Assembly: GCF_003194385.1 (NCBI RefSeq)
Contig: NZ_LAPT01000086.1
Coordinates: forward strand, 1 to 60,326
Reading direction: 5' to 3'
DNA from: Pokkaliibacter plantistimulans
GTDB taxonomy: Bacteria > Pseudomonadota > Gammaproteobacteria > Pseudomonadales > Balneatricaceae
Length of the DNA stretch: 60,326 nucleotides
Made by a program: the position numbers and the translations under genes. The notes under the pieces are model-generated. The model was not told the DNA's origin, did not search any database, and saw only the letters and a program-made list of their open reading frames with translations. This document shows positions 25,439-33,239 of the stretch, in pieces. Within the stretch, counting starts at the first letter, position 1, and each line of letters begins with the position of its first letter.

Positions 25439-26173
25439 ATGATTCAGCTAGATTTTCTTGTAGGTGGGGCCCAAAAAGCAGGGACGACTGCCTTATTCAA
25501 TTATCTGAAAAGCCACCCCGATCTTGTATGTCCTCGAGCAAAAGAACTCCACTACTTTGATAAAGAAGAAGCGTGGGGATCGAGCTCATATCTCCAGTCA
25601 TTTTTCCCTAAAGACCGGGCAGGAATATTTTTTGAATCGACCCCCGTGTATTTATACTGGAAACTTGCTCCCGCAAGAATATTTCAACACAACCCCAACA
25701 TTAAAATCGCCTTTGTATTACGCAATCCTATAGAGAGGGCCTATTCTCATTGGAATATGGAGTGTCACAGAGGCAAGGATAACATTGACTTCTATGCTGC
25801 AATTACAAGAGAGAAGGATCGCTGCGCAGAGTTTTTACCATTACAACACCGTAACTACTCATATACTGACCGAGGTTTTTACTCAGAGCAGATTGCAAGG
25901 TATTACGAATTATTCTCCAAAGCACAAATCCACCTAATTCGCTATGAAGACTTAAAAGACAACCATTCAGATGTTCTTTCTTCGCTTTACGACTTTTTGG
26001 GTATACGGCAAGTCCCAGCCCCACACTTTGAACGTAAGCATAACATCCCTTACACGTCTCCAATGTCTCAGGAAGCCAGGGAATACTTAATCGAAATATA
26101 CCGACCAGAGGTGAAACGGCTTGAGGAGATGACTGGCTGGAACTGCCAAAGCTGGCTGAATACGCAGGACTAA
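25439..26173 (+). CDS. Sulfotransferase domain protein
   Basis: 244 residues. The PAPS 5'-phosphosulfate loop is FLVGGAQKAGTTALFNYL (6-23), and the 3'-phosphate motif is AFVLRNPIERAYSHWNME near residue 95. RGFYSEQIARYYELF and IHLIRYEDLKDN are also typical of P-loop sulfotransferases related to heparan N-sulfotransferase and tyrosylprotein-type enzymes. It would transfer sulfate from PAPS to a sugar, lipid or protein; there is no membrane anchor or signal. AAGGA precedes the ATG. It follows the DUF6916-like gene in the low-GC island. Modification of a surface partner such as the collar proteins is a hypothesis. Confidence 0.87.
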   Translation: MIQLDFLVGGAQKAGTTALFNYLKSHPDLVCPRAKELHYFDKEEAWGSSSYLQSFFPKDRAGIFFESTPVYLYWKLAPARIFQHNPNIKIAFVLRNPIERAYSHWNMECHRGKDNIDFYAAITREKDRCAEFLPLQHRNYSYTDRGFYSEQIARYYELFSKAQIHLIRYEDLKDNHSDVLSSLYDFLGIRQVPAPHFERKHNIPYTSPMSQEAREYLIEIYRPEVKRLEEMTGWNCQSWLNTQD

Positions 26174-26244
26174 TATTACTTATCCGGACTATATGCATAT
26201 CTGCCGTCGATGAATGTCAGTCTCCGCCACAAGCATCTTGAAGG

Positions 26245-26456
26245 CTATGAGCCATTTGCCTGCAGCGGACCATGCATTAAGCGTTTATAGACCTTATGCC
26301 AATTCCCGAACGCCTTGGGCAAGTCTCTCCAAGGGTATTCCGTGCGTATGCGGTACCGCAACCCTCCATGGTTATTCGTAGCTCACGCTTGTTGTAAACG
26401 GTCTTGTGCAGCAGAATTTCCCGCTGCTTCGACCAGTGCTCATCACTGAGCAGTAA
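26245..26456 (-). mobile_element. IS5-type transposase N-terminal remnant
   Basis: The reverse strand stays open for 70 codons. It reads LLLSDEHWSKQREILL near its beginning and TPWRDLPKAFGNWHKVYKRL near its end. The latter is the characteristic beginning of IS5/IS427-type transposases (P-W-R-D-L-P...F-G-x-W). The central part (VYNKRELRITMEGCG) is abnormal and no DDE domain follows. The rest of 26174-26868 holds no recognised gene. Confidence 0.75.
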
Positions 26457-26868
26457 TCAGGGCATTGCAAGCTCGTATCGGTGTTGGATCAGAGCTGTAA
26501 CAATACGAGCTTACTCTTACAGATCAATTAGTTAGATTAAAAAGCAACAGGCCCTAGTCAGAGGGTTGCTGGCTGGTGTTGAAAAGAGGTTAGCAGGGCA
26601 CAGGGTATGCGTGATGGGCCAATGGATCGCCCTGCTCTTCTCCCTAACCAGCAACTGCCATCAGCGCAAGGCCAACAATCTGAATGACCATAGACTTGCC
26701 AGTCGACGACAAAAGCCGTTGCCTGACTGAAGTGCATATAAATCCGGAACCCATGTGGGTGGATTCCAGATTCTCTTACCTTCAGATCAGCAAGTTAAAA
26801 CGCTTAACTGATCGGTATTAGCCCTATCAGGGGCTTTGGCAAAGAAGCAACCAGCGGTTAACGGCCTG

Positions 26869-28770
26869 TCAGCTCTGCGTCTTATCCAGCTCAGTGGTGT
26901 AGCACCCCTTGGGCGGAGGCATCCATGAGCGCTCGCTGTCAGCATGGCGATCTGCACGATCACCGCGCATTTCGGTGGCGATCTTCTCTTCAAACTCCTT
27001 GAACAGCTGATAGGCGTTGGTGCCGAAGCGCTCGCCCTCGCTGACTGAGCGCCACTCCTCATAGAGCACATCGGAGGCGGCAGCATCGATCTTGCGGAAG
27101 CTGCCCTTCTTGCTCTCCACTTCAAAGGGATGGAAGCCCAGATCAATCAAAGCCTGACCACCCAGCTCCAGTGCTGACAGATAGGTTTCCACGCGGATAA
27201 AGTCGGCACCGGCCAGCCGCAGCTGGTACATGTGCACACGGTCGAAGGCACGTGCCAGCACTTTGACCTGCGGGTAGTTGGCCTTGACGGAGCGCACCAG
27301 ACTGACCGCCTCTTCCCTGTTGTCGATGGCCACCACAAACAGCGCCGCGCTGTCGATACCAGCGGTATGCAGCAGATCAGAACGGGTGGCGTCACCGAAG
27401 TAGGACTTAATGCCCAGTGCCCGCATGTTGTCGACCTGGCTGGCCTCATGGTCGAGCACCACCGTACTCACGCCGTTGGCCGTCAGCAGGCGGTTGACGA
27501 TCTGACCGAAGCGGCCAATACCGGCAATAATCACCTGCCCCTGTTCATCGATATGATCAGCTTCACGGCTGTTGGACTTCACCTCATAGCGCGGCAGGAT
27601 CACCTTCTCGAAGATGATGAACAGCACCGGCGTGAGGAACATCGACAGTGCCACCACCATTTGCAGCATCTGCGCCAGTGATGCCTCCAGCACGTTCTGC
27701 TGCACCGTAAAACTCAGCAGCACGAAGCCGAACTCCCCTGCCTGTGCCAGACTCAGCGCAACCAGCCAGCGGTCGCTGCCTTTGGCACGGAACAGCGTGG
27801 CCAGCCCGTACAACACCAGCACCTTGACGGCGATCACGCCCAGAGTGATGCCGACAATCAGGCCGAGGTGATCAATCAGCACTGAGAAATTGACCCCGGC
27901 ACCGACGGTGATAAAGAACAGCCCCAGCAGCAGCCCTTTGAACGGCTCGATGTTGGTTTCCAGCTCGTGGCGGAATTCGCTGTTGGCCAGCACAACGCCG
28001 GCAAGGAAGGTGCCCAGTGCCGGTGACAGACCAATCAGGCTCATCAGCGTGGCGATGCCCACCACCAGCAGCAAGGCACAGGCGACAAAGATTTCACGCA
28101 CGCCGGTTTCAGCGATATAGCGAAACAGCGGACGGCTGAGAAAATGCCCGGCCAGAATCAGCCCGGCGATGCTGGCGATCACCACCACTGCATACAACCA
28201 GCCAGGCAGATGGCCGACCAGCGTGAAGGTATCGTGGGCGCTGCCGAGCTCGGTGATCGCCAGCATCGGGATAAAGGCCAGCATGGGAATAACGGCGATG
28301 TCCTGAAACAGCAGGATGGAGAACGCGCTCTTGGCCCCGTCCGTTTTCGACAACCCCTTCTCGCTGAAGGTCTGCAGCACGATGGCCGTCGAGGACAAAG
28401 AGAAAATCAGGCCGACCGTCAGGGTCATTTTCCACGACAGCCCGAACGCCAGCGGTATCGCCATGATCAGTAAAGCCGTCAGCACGACCTGCAAGCCGCC
28501 CAGCCCCAGTAAGCGGCTGCGCATCTGCCACAACACCTGCGGCTCTAGCTCCAGGCCGACCAGAAACAACATCATCACCACGCCAAACTCGGCGAAGTGC
28601 TGAATGGTGGCGGTTTCGTCCCCCACCAGCCCGGTCACCGGGCCAATCACCACTCCGGCAATCAGGTAACCCAGCACCGAGCCCAGCCCGAAACGCTTGG
28701 CCAGCGGTACGGCGATCACCGCAGCCAGCAGATAGATAAACGCCTGTATGAAGTATTCCGTCATGATCAT
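26869..28770 (-). CDS. kefB: Glutathione-regulated potassium-efflux antiporter, KefB/KefC family
   Basis: 633 residues. About 12 membrane helices (1-390) form a CPA2-type Na+/H+-exchanger domain: GYLIAGVVIGP, FLVGLELEPQVLW, SSTAIVLQTFSEKGL, GTFLAGVVLANSEFRHELE. A TrkA-N/RCK domain follows, with GQVIIAGIGRFGQIVNRLL near 410 and FGDATRSDLL. It exchanges K+ for H+ during electrophile stress and is opened by glutathione adducts. The ATG at 28770 overlaps the stop of the upstream oxidoreductase (ATGA), so I prefer it to ATG 28764. The last 25 residues are poorly conserved. Confidence 0.92.
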   Translation of the reverse strand: MIMTEYFIQAFIYLLAAVIAVPLAKRFGLGSVLGYLIAGVVIGPVTGLVGDETATIQHFAEFGVVMMLFLVGLELEPQVLWQMRSRLLGLGGLQVVLTALLIMAIPLAFGLSWKMTLTVGLIFSLSSTAIVLQTFSEKGLSKTDGAKSAFSILLFQDIAVIPMLAFIPMLAITELGSAHDTFTLVGHLPGWLYAVVVIASIAGLILAGHFLSRPLFRYIAETGVREIFVACALLLVVGIATLMSLIGLSPALGTFLAGVVLANSEFRHELETNIEPFKGLLLGLFFITVGAGVNFSVLIDHLGLIVGITLGVIAVKVLVLYGLATLFRAKGSDRWLVALSLAQAGEFGFVLLSFTVQQNVLEASLAQMLQMVVALSMFLTPVLFIIFEKVILPRYEVKSNSREADHIDEQGQVIIAGIGRFGQIVNRLLTANGVSTVVLDHEASQVDNMRALGIKSYFGDATRSDLLHTAGIDSAALFVVAIDNREEAVSLVRSVKANYPQVKVLARAFDRVHMYQLRLAGADFIRVETYLSALELGGQALIDLGFHPFEVESKKGSFRKIDAAASDVLYEEWRSVSEGERFGTNAYQLFKEFEEKIATEMRGDRADRHADSERSWMPPPKGCYTTELDKTQS

Positions 28771-29396
28771 CCCACCTGATGTGCGGGTGCGCTGAGCAAC
28801 AGCGCTGGCCAGTCGTCACCGATATGTTCCTGCTGCGCGGCACGGGCAATGTCGATCTGATTATTCACCAGCGCCCTGAGGAAGCCGGTCCAGTGCTGGA
28901 TATGCACGGGCAGGCACTGATCTTCGACGGCAGTACGGCTGCCAAACAGGGCAAAGGGGGCCAGATAGTGCATACCAGTCAGGCGGGCGGTCTGCTCCAG
29001 CGGGCGCAGCAGTTCACGCAGGGTGAAGTGGTTGTAGCCATCCTGCTGGTAGGCCGTTTGCGCCGCTCCCGCGGATACCGCGCAGAGAAAGGTTTTACCG
29101 CGCAATGCCGTGCCCTTGCCGCCATAAGCAAAGCCGTGCTCCAGCACCAGATCCTGCCATTCCTTGAGAATGGAGGGCGTCGAGTACCAGTAAAGGGGAA
29201 ACTGAAAGATCAGCACGTCATGATCAAGCAGCCGCTGCTGCTCCTTTTTGACGTCAATTCTGAAGGTAGGGTATTCGCCATACAGATCCACACAGCTCAC
29301 CCCCTCAACCTGCTGCGCCGCCCGGAACATCGGCAAATTCACCTCTGACCGTCGCTGCGACGGGTGAGCGAACAACAACAGCACTTTATTGCTCAT
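28767..29396 (-). CDS. kefG: KefG/KefF-like NAD(P)H-quinone oxidoreductase ancillary subunit
   Basis: 209 residues of the flavodoxin-like family. KVLLLFAHPSQRRSEVNLPM, DVLIFQFPLYWYSTPSILKEW (FMN-binding) and the AYGGKGTALRGKTFLCAVSAG block match KefF/KefG and MdaB relatives. It probably reduces quinones and binds the cytoplasmic side of KefB to allow full activity. It is translationally coupled to kefB by a 4-bp overlap. Whether it is KefF-like or KefG-like cannot be decided by eye; the order before a KefB-type antiporter favours KefG. Confidence 0.88.
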   Translation of the reverse strand: MSNKVLLLFAHPSQRRSEVNLPMFRAAQQVEGVSCVDLYGEYPTFRIDVKKEQQRLLDHDVLIFQFPLYWYSTPSILKEWQDLVLEHGFAYGGKGTALRGKTFLCAVSAGAAQTAYQQDGYNHFTLRELLRPLEQTARLTGMHYLAPFALFGSRTAVEDQCLPVHIQHWTGFLRALVNNQIDIARAAQQEHIGDDWPALLLSAPAHQVG

Positions 29397-29470
29397 ACAT
29401 TAGAGTCCCTGCAAGGTGGCTGGCATCGGTGGCCGGGCCGTCATTTCTATTCTTCAGACCATGAACATGG

Positions 29471-29516
29471 TGGTGGAACGTGAACACGTACTTAGATGGT
29501 GGAACACGTTCTTAGA
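29471..29516. promoter_or_regulatory. Imperfect tandem repeat with palindrome upstream of kefG
   Basis: TGGTGGAAC(GTGAAC)ACGT-A/T-CTTAGA occurs twice in tandem, once with and once without a 6-bp GTGAAC insert. The first copy contains the perfect 12-bp palindrome ACGTGAACACGT (29478-29489), apart from its AA/TT centre, and the second contains GAACACGTTC. It lies 75-120 bp before kefG and is a candidate operator. The remainder of the 29397-29727 gap shows no gene. Confidence 0.4.
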
Positions 29517-29727
29517 GAGAGCACTTTAGCGCCTTCCCTCGTTCCGTCTTGCACGATGCTACACATTGCCTGCCACCCATCTGCACGCTGATCAGCGCTG
29601 AGTCTGGCTCATGGCGCTCGGTGTTTTCCTCGCTACTGGCCCGCCCTCTGCGGGTGATTCAGCGGACTCCAACGGATGAATACCCTCGCCTGCGCCAAAC
29701 GTTCACGGTGCTTACACGGGGCGTGAT

Positions 29728-30063
29728 CTACCGTGGATAGTGAACGGCCAGCCACAGGGTGGGCTGATCCGGGTCGGTCCAGCTGACCCGATGTTTGCAG
29801 TGCGCGGGGATGTTGACGTAGTCCCCCGGCTGCAAAGCCAGCTCCACTCCGTCTGCAAACAGCAGGCGGGCACTGCCCTGCACCACCATCACCCATTCGT
29901 GCTGGGGCTGGTCGTACCAGCTGTCCTCTGATGTGCGATGGCCGAGGGAGGTAATGCGCTCGATCACCACCCCCTGATAACGCACGATATCCTCAAAGGT
30001 TTCGTTGCTGAGGTCGGTGGGGACATCGGCGAACAGGTTCCCGGCCCGGTAGTTACTCTCCAT
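29728..30063 (-). CDS. Small cupin-domain protein
   Basis: 111 residues from the ATG at 30063, which has AGGAGA upstream. The single cupin barrel is clear: HEWVMVVQGSARLLFADG, ALQPGDYVNIPAHCKHRVSW, TLWLAVHYPR. A histidine and glutamate of cupin motif 1 (QPQHEWVMV) and H-x3-H-like residues of motif 2 (PAHCKHRV) would bind a metal. This type (111 aa, starting with a double-strand leader) is usually annotated only as cupin. It lies between kefG and hipA; function unknown. Confidence 0.85.
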   Translation of the reverse strand: MESNYRAGNLFADVPTDLSNETFEDIVRYQGVVIERITSLGHRTSEDSWYDQPQHEWVMVVQGSARLLFADGVELALQPGDYVNIPAHCKHRVSWTDPDQPTLWLAVHYPR

Positions 30064-30109
30064 CTTCTGTTCTCCTGTGAGAGGTCTTTTGTGATCCCCT
30101 ACAACGTTG

Positions 30110-31432
30110 TCAGTCAAAATGCAGCCGATGCTGCGCCGCGATAGCACGGGCAGCCTGCTCCCTGACGCCAGCCGCCGCCGCACATGATGGCCACTGTTGC
30201 CTGACCACGGTCACGATCTGGTCGATTTCCGCCCTGGCTGTGGCTTTTTTCAGATTGGCTTTGGCGCCCAGTGCCAGCAGATCATCCAGCGTGAAGCCGT
30301 CGCGCTGCTGGTTGATGGTCATCTGATGGCGGGACGTCCAGGCACCTTCGGGGTTATAGGAATAGGTCACATCAAAAGCCGGTGATAAGCGCCAGACACC
30401 ACGACGATCCATCAGGAAAGCAATGTTCTTGGTGTGATCATCCTGATTGCGGGCCACCACATTGAACACCGCCCGGCGGAACTGCTGCACCAGCGCCGTA
30501 CGCTGTAAACCGGGGTCGGTGATTACCCGGCGTATGACATCCATGGCCTGTTCGTAGGCATAGCCCCCGGCGGCGTTGAAGTCATAGTGGCCGATGGCAC
30601 AGAGGCTTTGCATGTGCAGTTTGCTGCCGTTCTCTAGACGGTCGAAACGCTGGGTCATAAAGTGCGCGCGGCCGTTATGTTCCAGCAGCCGACATTCGCT
30701 CATATCGATACCGGCGGCGCGGGCCATCAGGTAATAGGCATACTCGATACGGCCATAGGCAGGCGGGTCTTCTCCTTCCTTATCGCTGTTACCGGAGACA
30801 TCCAGCTTGAGCAGGTAATGGCTGAACCCCGCTGGCGCCTGCAGCTGGCCGGAGCGAATCTCCTGCGTCGCGGCGTTGTAGGCAATGACGGCCTTGGCCC
30901 GCGCCCCACCTGCTGAGGTGCCGACGGAAATGATCTGCTGCACGGCCTTGTCTTCCTGCCCTGCTTCCAGCCGGGTTGCCAGCGCCCCTTTGGAATGCAG
31001 CGCCTGCTCAGCCAGACTGACCAGCTCATCAAACAGCAGCTTTTCCGATGCCACCTGCGGGTTACTCAACACCGGCTCGAATTCCAGTGCGCCCATTCCG
31101 CGGGAACCGATGTAGCACAGCCGCTGCACCGGATCGAAACTGGCCCGATCACGGCCGGTCGCCGTCAGCCATTGATCAATCAGCAGGTTACCAAACTTAT
31201 CGGGCAAGGCATCAGCCAGCATGCCCGGCAACCCTTTGAAGGTTTCCTTCGGTAGCCCGCTAAAGGAATACACGCCCTTGCGTTTGGGCATCATCAGCGG
31301 CGCCAGCTCAACCGGCGCAGCCAGAAACCGGTCATCGTATTCAAACAGGGCGCTTTCACGCTGCGGGTCCCACAGCACAGCACCAACCTGCGTCCCCCAG
31401 AGCATGACCCTGGCGGCTGTTGCGTCAGTCAT
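30110..31432 (-). CDS. hipA: HipA-family kinase toxin
   Basis: 440 residues, normal HipA length. The N-terminal HipA-N domain starts VMLWGTQVGAVLWD, followed by FSGLPKETFKGLPGMLADAL. The glycine-rich ISVGTSAGGARAKAVIAY (about 168-184) is the P-loop/autophosphorylation-like segment. Catalytic residues are seen in RNQDDHTKNIAFL (D332 and neighbours K335, N336) and in SPAFDVTYSY (D354, metal). In E. coli, HipA phosphorylates glutamyl-tRNA synthetase and causes persistence. It is 23 bp downstream of hipB on the same strand. All active-site motifs look intact. Confidence 0.92.
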   Translation of the reverse strand: MTDATAARVMLWGTQVGAVLWDPQRESALFEYDDRFLAAPVELAPLMMPKRKGVYSFSGLPKETFKGLPGMLADALPDKFGNLLIDQWLTATGRDRASFDPVQRLCYIGSRGMGALEFEPVLSNPQVASEKLLFDELVSLAEQALHSKGALATRLEAGQEDKAVQQIISVGTSAGGARAKAVIAYNAATQEIRSGQLQAPAGFSHYLLKLDVSGNSDKEGEDPPAYGRIEYAYYLMARAAGIDMSECRLLEHNGRAHFMTQRFDRLENGSKLHMQSLCAIGHYDFNAAGGYAYEQAMDVIRRVITDPGLQRTALVQQFRRAVFNVVARNQDDHTKNIAFLMDRRGVWRLSPAFDVTYSYNPEGAWTSRHQMTINQQRDGFTLDDLLALGAKANLKKATARAEIDQIVTVVRQQWPSCAAAAGVREQAARAIAAQHRLHFD

Positions 31433-31455
31433 GGTTGTTCTCCTTCCCTGTGTTG

Positions 31456-31848
31456 TTATGCATCTTCATCCCCCCATACCCATCCTGCTGCGGGTTCCTG
31501 TACCTGCGTTGATGTGTTATCCGCGACAGGCGGGCTGGGCGGTGATTTACGGCGGATACGCTGAACAGGCTTGCTGCGTTTACCTGCCGTGGCCGCCTGC
31601 AGCGGGCTGATACCGGCGTCGGCCAGCAATGACTCCAGCTGATGGAGCTTGCCCAGCGCGCGCAGCAGTGCGATCAGTGTCGTCAGGCTCATGCCATCGC
31701 CACTTTCCACCCGCTTCACCGTCGCAATCCCTACCCCAGATAAGGTGGCCAGTTCATCCTGCGACAGGCGTTGCTGCAAGCGGGTATCTTTAAGGCGGCT
31801 GCCCAGAGTGGTCAGAATGTCCTGATCACTTATCACGTCGAAGTTCAT
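31456..31848 (-). CDS. hipB: HipB-family antitoxin (XRE helix-turn-helix)
   Basis: 130 residues from the ATG at 31848, which has AAAGG upstream. The HTH is LGSRLKDTRLQQRLSQDELA, then TLSGVGIATVKRVESGDGMSL (about residues 12-58). A proline- and basic-rich tail (KRSKPVQRIRRKSPPSPP) is unusual for HipB and might be the unfolded degradation tag or a DNA-contacting extension. It neutralises HipA and represses the operon. The upstream region carries repeated ATCA-N4-TGAT elements, its probable operators. Confidence 0.9.
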   Translation of the reverse strand: MNFDVISDQDILTTLGSRLKDTRLQQRLSQDELATLSGVGIATVKRVESGDGMSLTTLIALLRALGKLHQLESLLADAGISPLQAATAGKRSKPVQRIRRKSPPSPPVADNTSTQVQEPAAGWVWGDEDA

Positions 31849-31865
31849 GGCGATACCTTTAACGT

Positions 31866-31993
31866 ATCCAATCTGATGCATAATCCTGCTTATCGGCACA
31901 TTAAATATCAATAGTGATGTCTTATATTTTTTATATAAAGAATCATATTTGATATATTAAATCTAAAATACATCATATAGGATCAGTTTTGAT
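31866..31993. promoter_or_regulatory. Array of ATCA-N4-TGAT operator-like repeats upstream of hipB
   Basis: Three exact 12-bp inverted repeats, ATCAATAGTGAT (31907-31918), ATCATATTTGAT (31942-31953) and ATCAGTTTTGAT (31982-31993), plus a one-mismatch copy ATCCAATCTGAT (31866-31877). A half-matching ATCATATAGGAT overlaps the last site. They sit in an AT-rich block that must contain the hipBA promoter. E. coli hipBA likewise has four HipB operators (established knowledge), though with a different core. Confidence 0.6.
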
Positions 31994-32066
31994 TCTTTTT
32001 TATCTCGTATACAATTCACAGCGGATCATAGGCTGGCGTTATCAGCAAAGACGTTCACTGCAAAAC

Positions 32067-32141
32067 ATGACTATTGCCGATACCCTGGCCGGTCTTGTCA
32101 ACACTGGTGGAAGCGGCAGCTGTTGCCTCACTGAATACTGA
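32067..32141 (+). other. Possible 24-codon ORF or structured RNA before a terminator
   Basis: An ATG-to-TGA frame encodes MTIADTLAGLVNTGGSGSCC-LTEY. It is GC-richer than the AT-rich DNA just upstream and followed by a strong hairpin at 32158-32195. Most of it lies inside a potential stem: CTGGCCGGTC near 32084 pairs with GATCGGCCAG near 32143. The ribosome site is weak. It could be a small RNA, a microprotein or nothing. Confidence 0.25.
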
Positions 32142-32157
32142 TCGGCCAGAGACCAAC

Positions 32158-32195
32158 AAGCCGGGTAGGAAGGCATTCACCTTCGTACCCGGCTT
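32158..32195. terminator. Strong hairpin terminator after cioB
   Basis: AAGCCGGGTAGGAAGG (32158-32173) and CCTTCGTACCCGGCTT (32180-32195) pair over 16 positions with one mismatch around CATTCA. On the plus strand TGCTGTTTTA follows. It lies 36 bp beyond the cioB stop and probably ends that minus-strand operon as well. Confidence 0.7.
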
Positions 32196-32231
32196 GCTGT
32201 TTTATGGCCTATTTCTCGCCTGATGACTGGC

Positions 32232-33239
32232 TCAGTGATAGCCGTCGCCGATCTTCACCTTGCCGCGGAACACGTAGTACGACCACGCGCTGTAGGCCAT
32301 GATCACCGGCAGGATCACCAGCGCTCCGACTAACGCAAAGCCCATGCTCTGCTCCGGCGCCGCCGCCTGCTGAATGGTAATGCCGGGGGGAATCACATTC
32401 GGCCAGATGCTGATGATAAAGCCGGTGTAGCCGAGGAACACCAGACACAGTGCCAGCACAAATGGCCCCACTTCAGGCTGACAGCGCAGCACCCGCAACA
32501 GCCCCCAGGCACAGAGCAATGTCAGCAACGGCACGGGGACAAAGAAGCAGAGGTTGGGCATGGAAAACCAGCGCTCTGCAATCTGCTCCGACATCAGCGG
32601 CGTCCACACGCTTACTATGGCGATACAGCCCAGCAACCCCAGCGTCAGCGGGCGTGCCAGCTGCACCATACGCTGCTGCAATCGCTGCTCGGTTTTGACA
32701 ATCAGCCAGGTGGCGCCCAGCAAGGCGTAGGTCACCAGCAACCCCAGCCCGGTAAACACACTGAAGGGCGTCAGCCAGTCCAGTGCGCCACCGGCGTAGG
32801 CGCCGTTCTCCACCTGGATGCCCTGCAGATAGCTGCCCAGCGCCACCCCCTGAAAGAAGGTGGCAATGTAGGAGCCCCAGGTAAATGCTTTGTCCCAGAA
32901 CGGGCGATGCGCCTCATCCGCCTTGAAGCGGAACTCGAAGGCCACGCCACGCCAGATCAGCCCGGCCAGCATAAATATCAGCGGTAAATAGAGCGCACTC
33001 AGGATCACCGCATACGCCAGCGGAAACGCCGCCATCAACGCGGCACCACCGAGAATCAGCCAGGTTTCGTTACCGTCCCACACCGGCGCAACGGTGTTGA
33101 CCATCACATCACGTTCATCACGCTGCCTGACAAAGGGAAAGAGGATGCCGATGCCCAGATCGAAACCATCCATCACAACATAGATCATCACGCCAACAGC
33201 AATGATGATGGTCCAGATGACCGGGAGATTAATGCCCAT
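32232..33239 (-). CDS. cioB: Cyanide-insensitive quinol oxidase subunit II (CydB/CioB)
   Basis: 335 residues with eight to nine membrane helices. The start MGINLPVIWTIIIAVGVMIY and the DGFDLGIGILFPF motif, then APVWDGNETWLILGGAALM and YLPLIFMLAGLIWRGVAFEF, are the hallmarks of CydB-type subunits. It pairs with subunit I to form the haem-containing bd-type terminal oxidase in the inner membrane. Its ATG overlaps the cioA stop (ATGA), so the two are translationally coupled. The C-terminal IGDGYH ends the protein; no cydX-like gene is seen directly downstream. Confidence 0.93.
   Translation of the reverse strand: MGINLPVIWTIIIAVGVMIYVVMDGFDLGIGILFPFVRQRDERDVMVNTVAPVWDGNETWLILGGAALMAAFPLAYAVILSALYLPLIFMLAGLIWRGVAFEFRFKADEAHRPFWDKAFTWGSYIATFFQGVALGSYLQGIQVENGAYAGGALDWLTPFSVFTGLGLLVTYALLGATWLIVKTEQRLQQRMVQLARPLTLGLLGCIAIVSVWTPLMSEQIAERWFSMPNLCFFVPVPLLTLLCAWGLLRVLRCQPEVGPFVLALCLVFLGYTGFIISIWPNVIPPGITIQQAAAPEQSMGFALVGALVILPVIMAYSAWSYYVFRGKVKIGDGYH

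Noticed and set aside
26457-26868. Possible second IS end next to kefB (GGGGCTTTGGCAAAG near 26830)
   Set aside because: No matching inverted repeat or transposase sequence could be found by eye.
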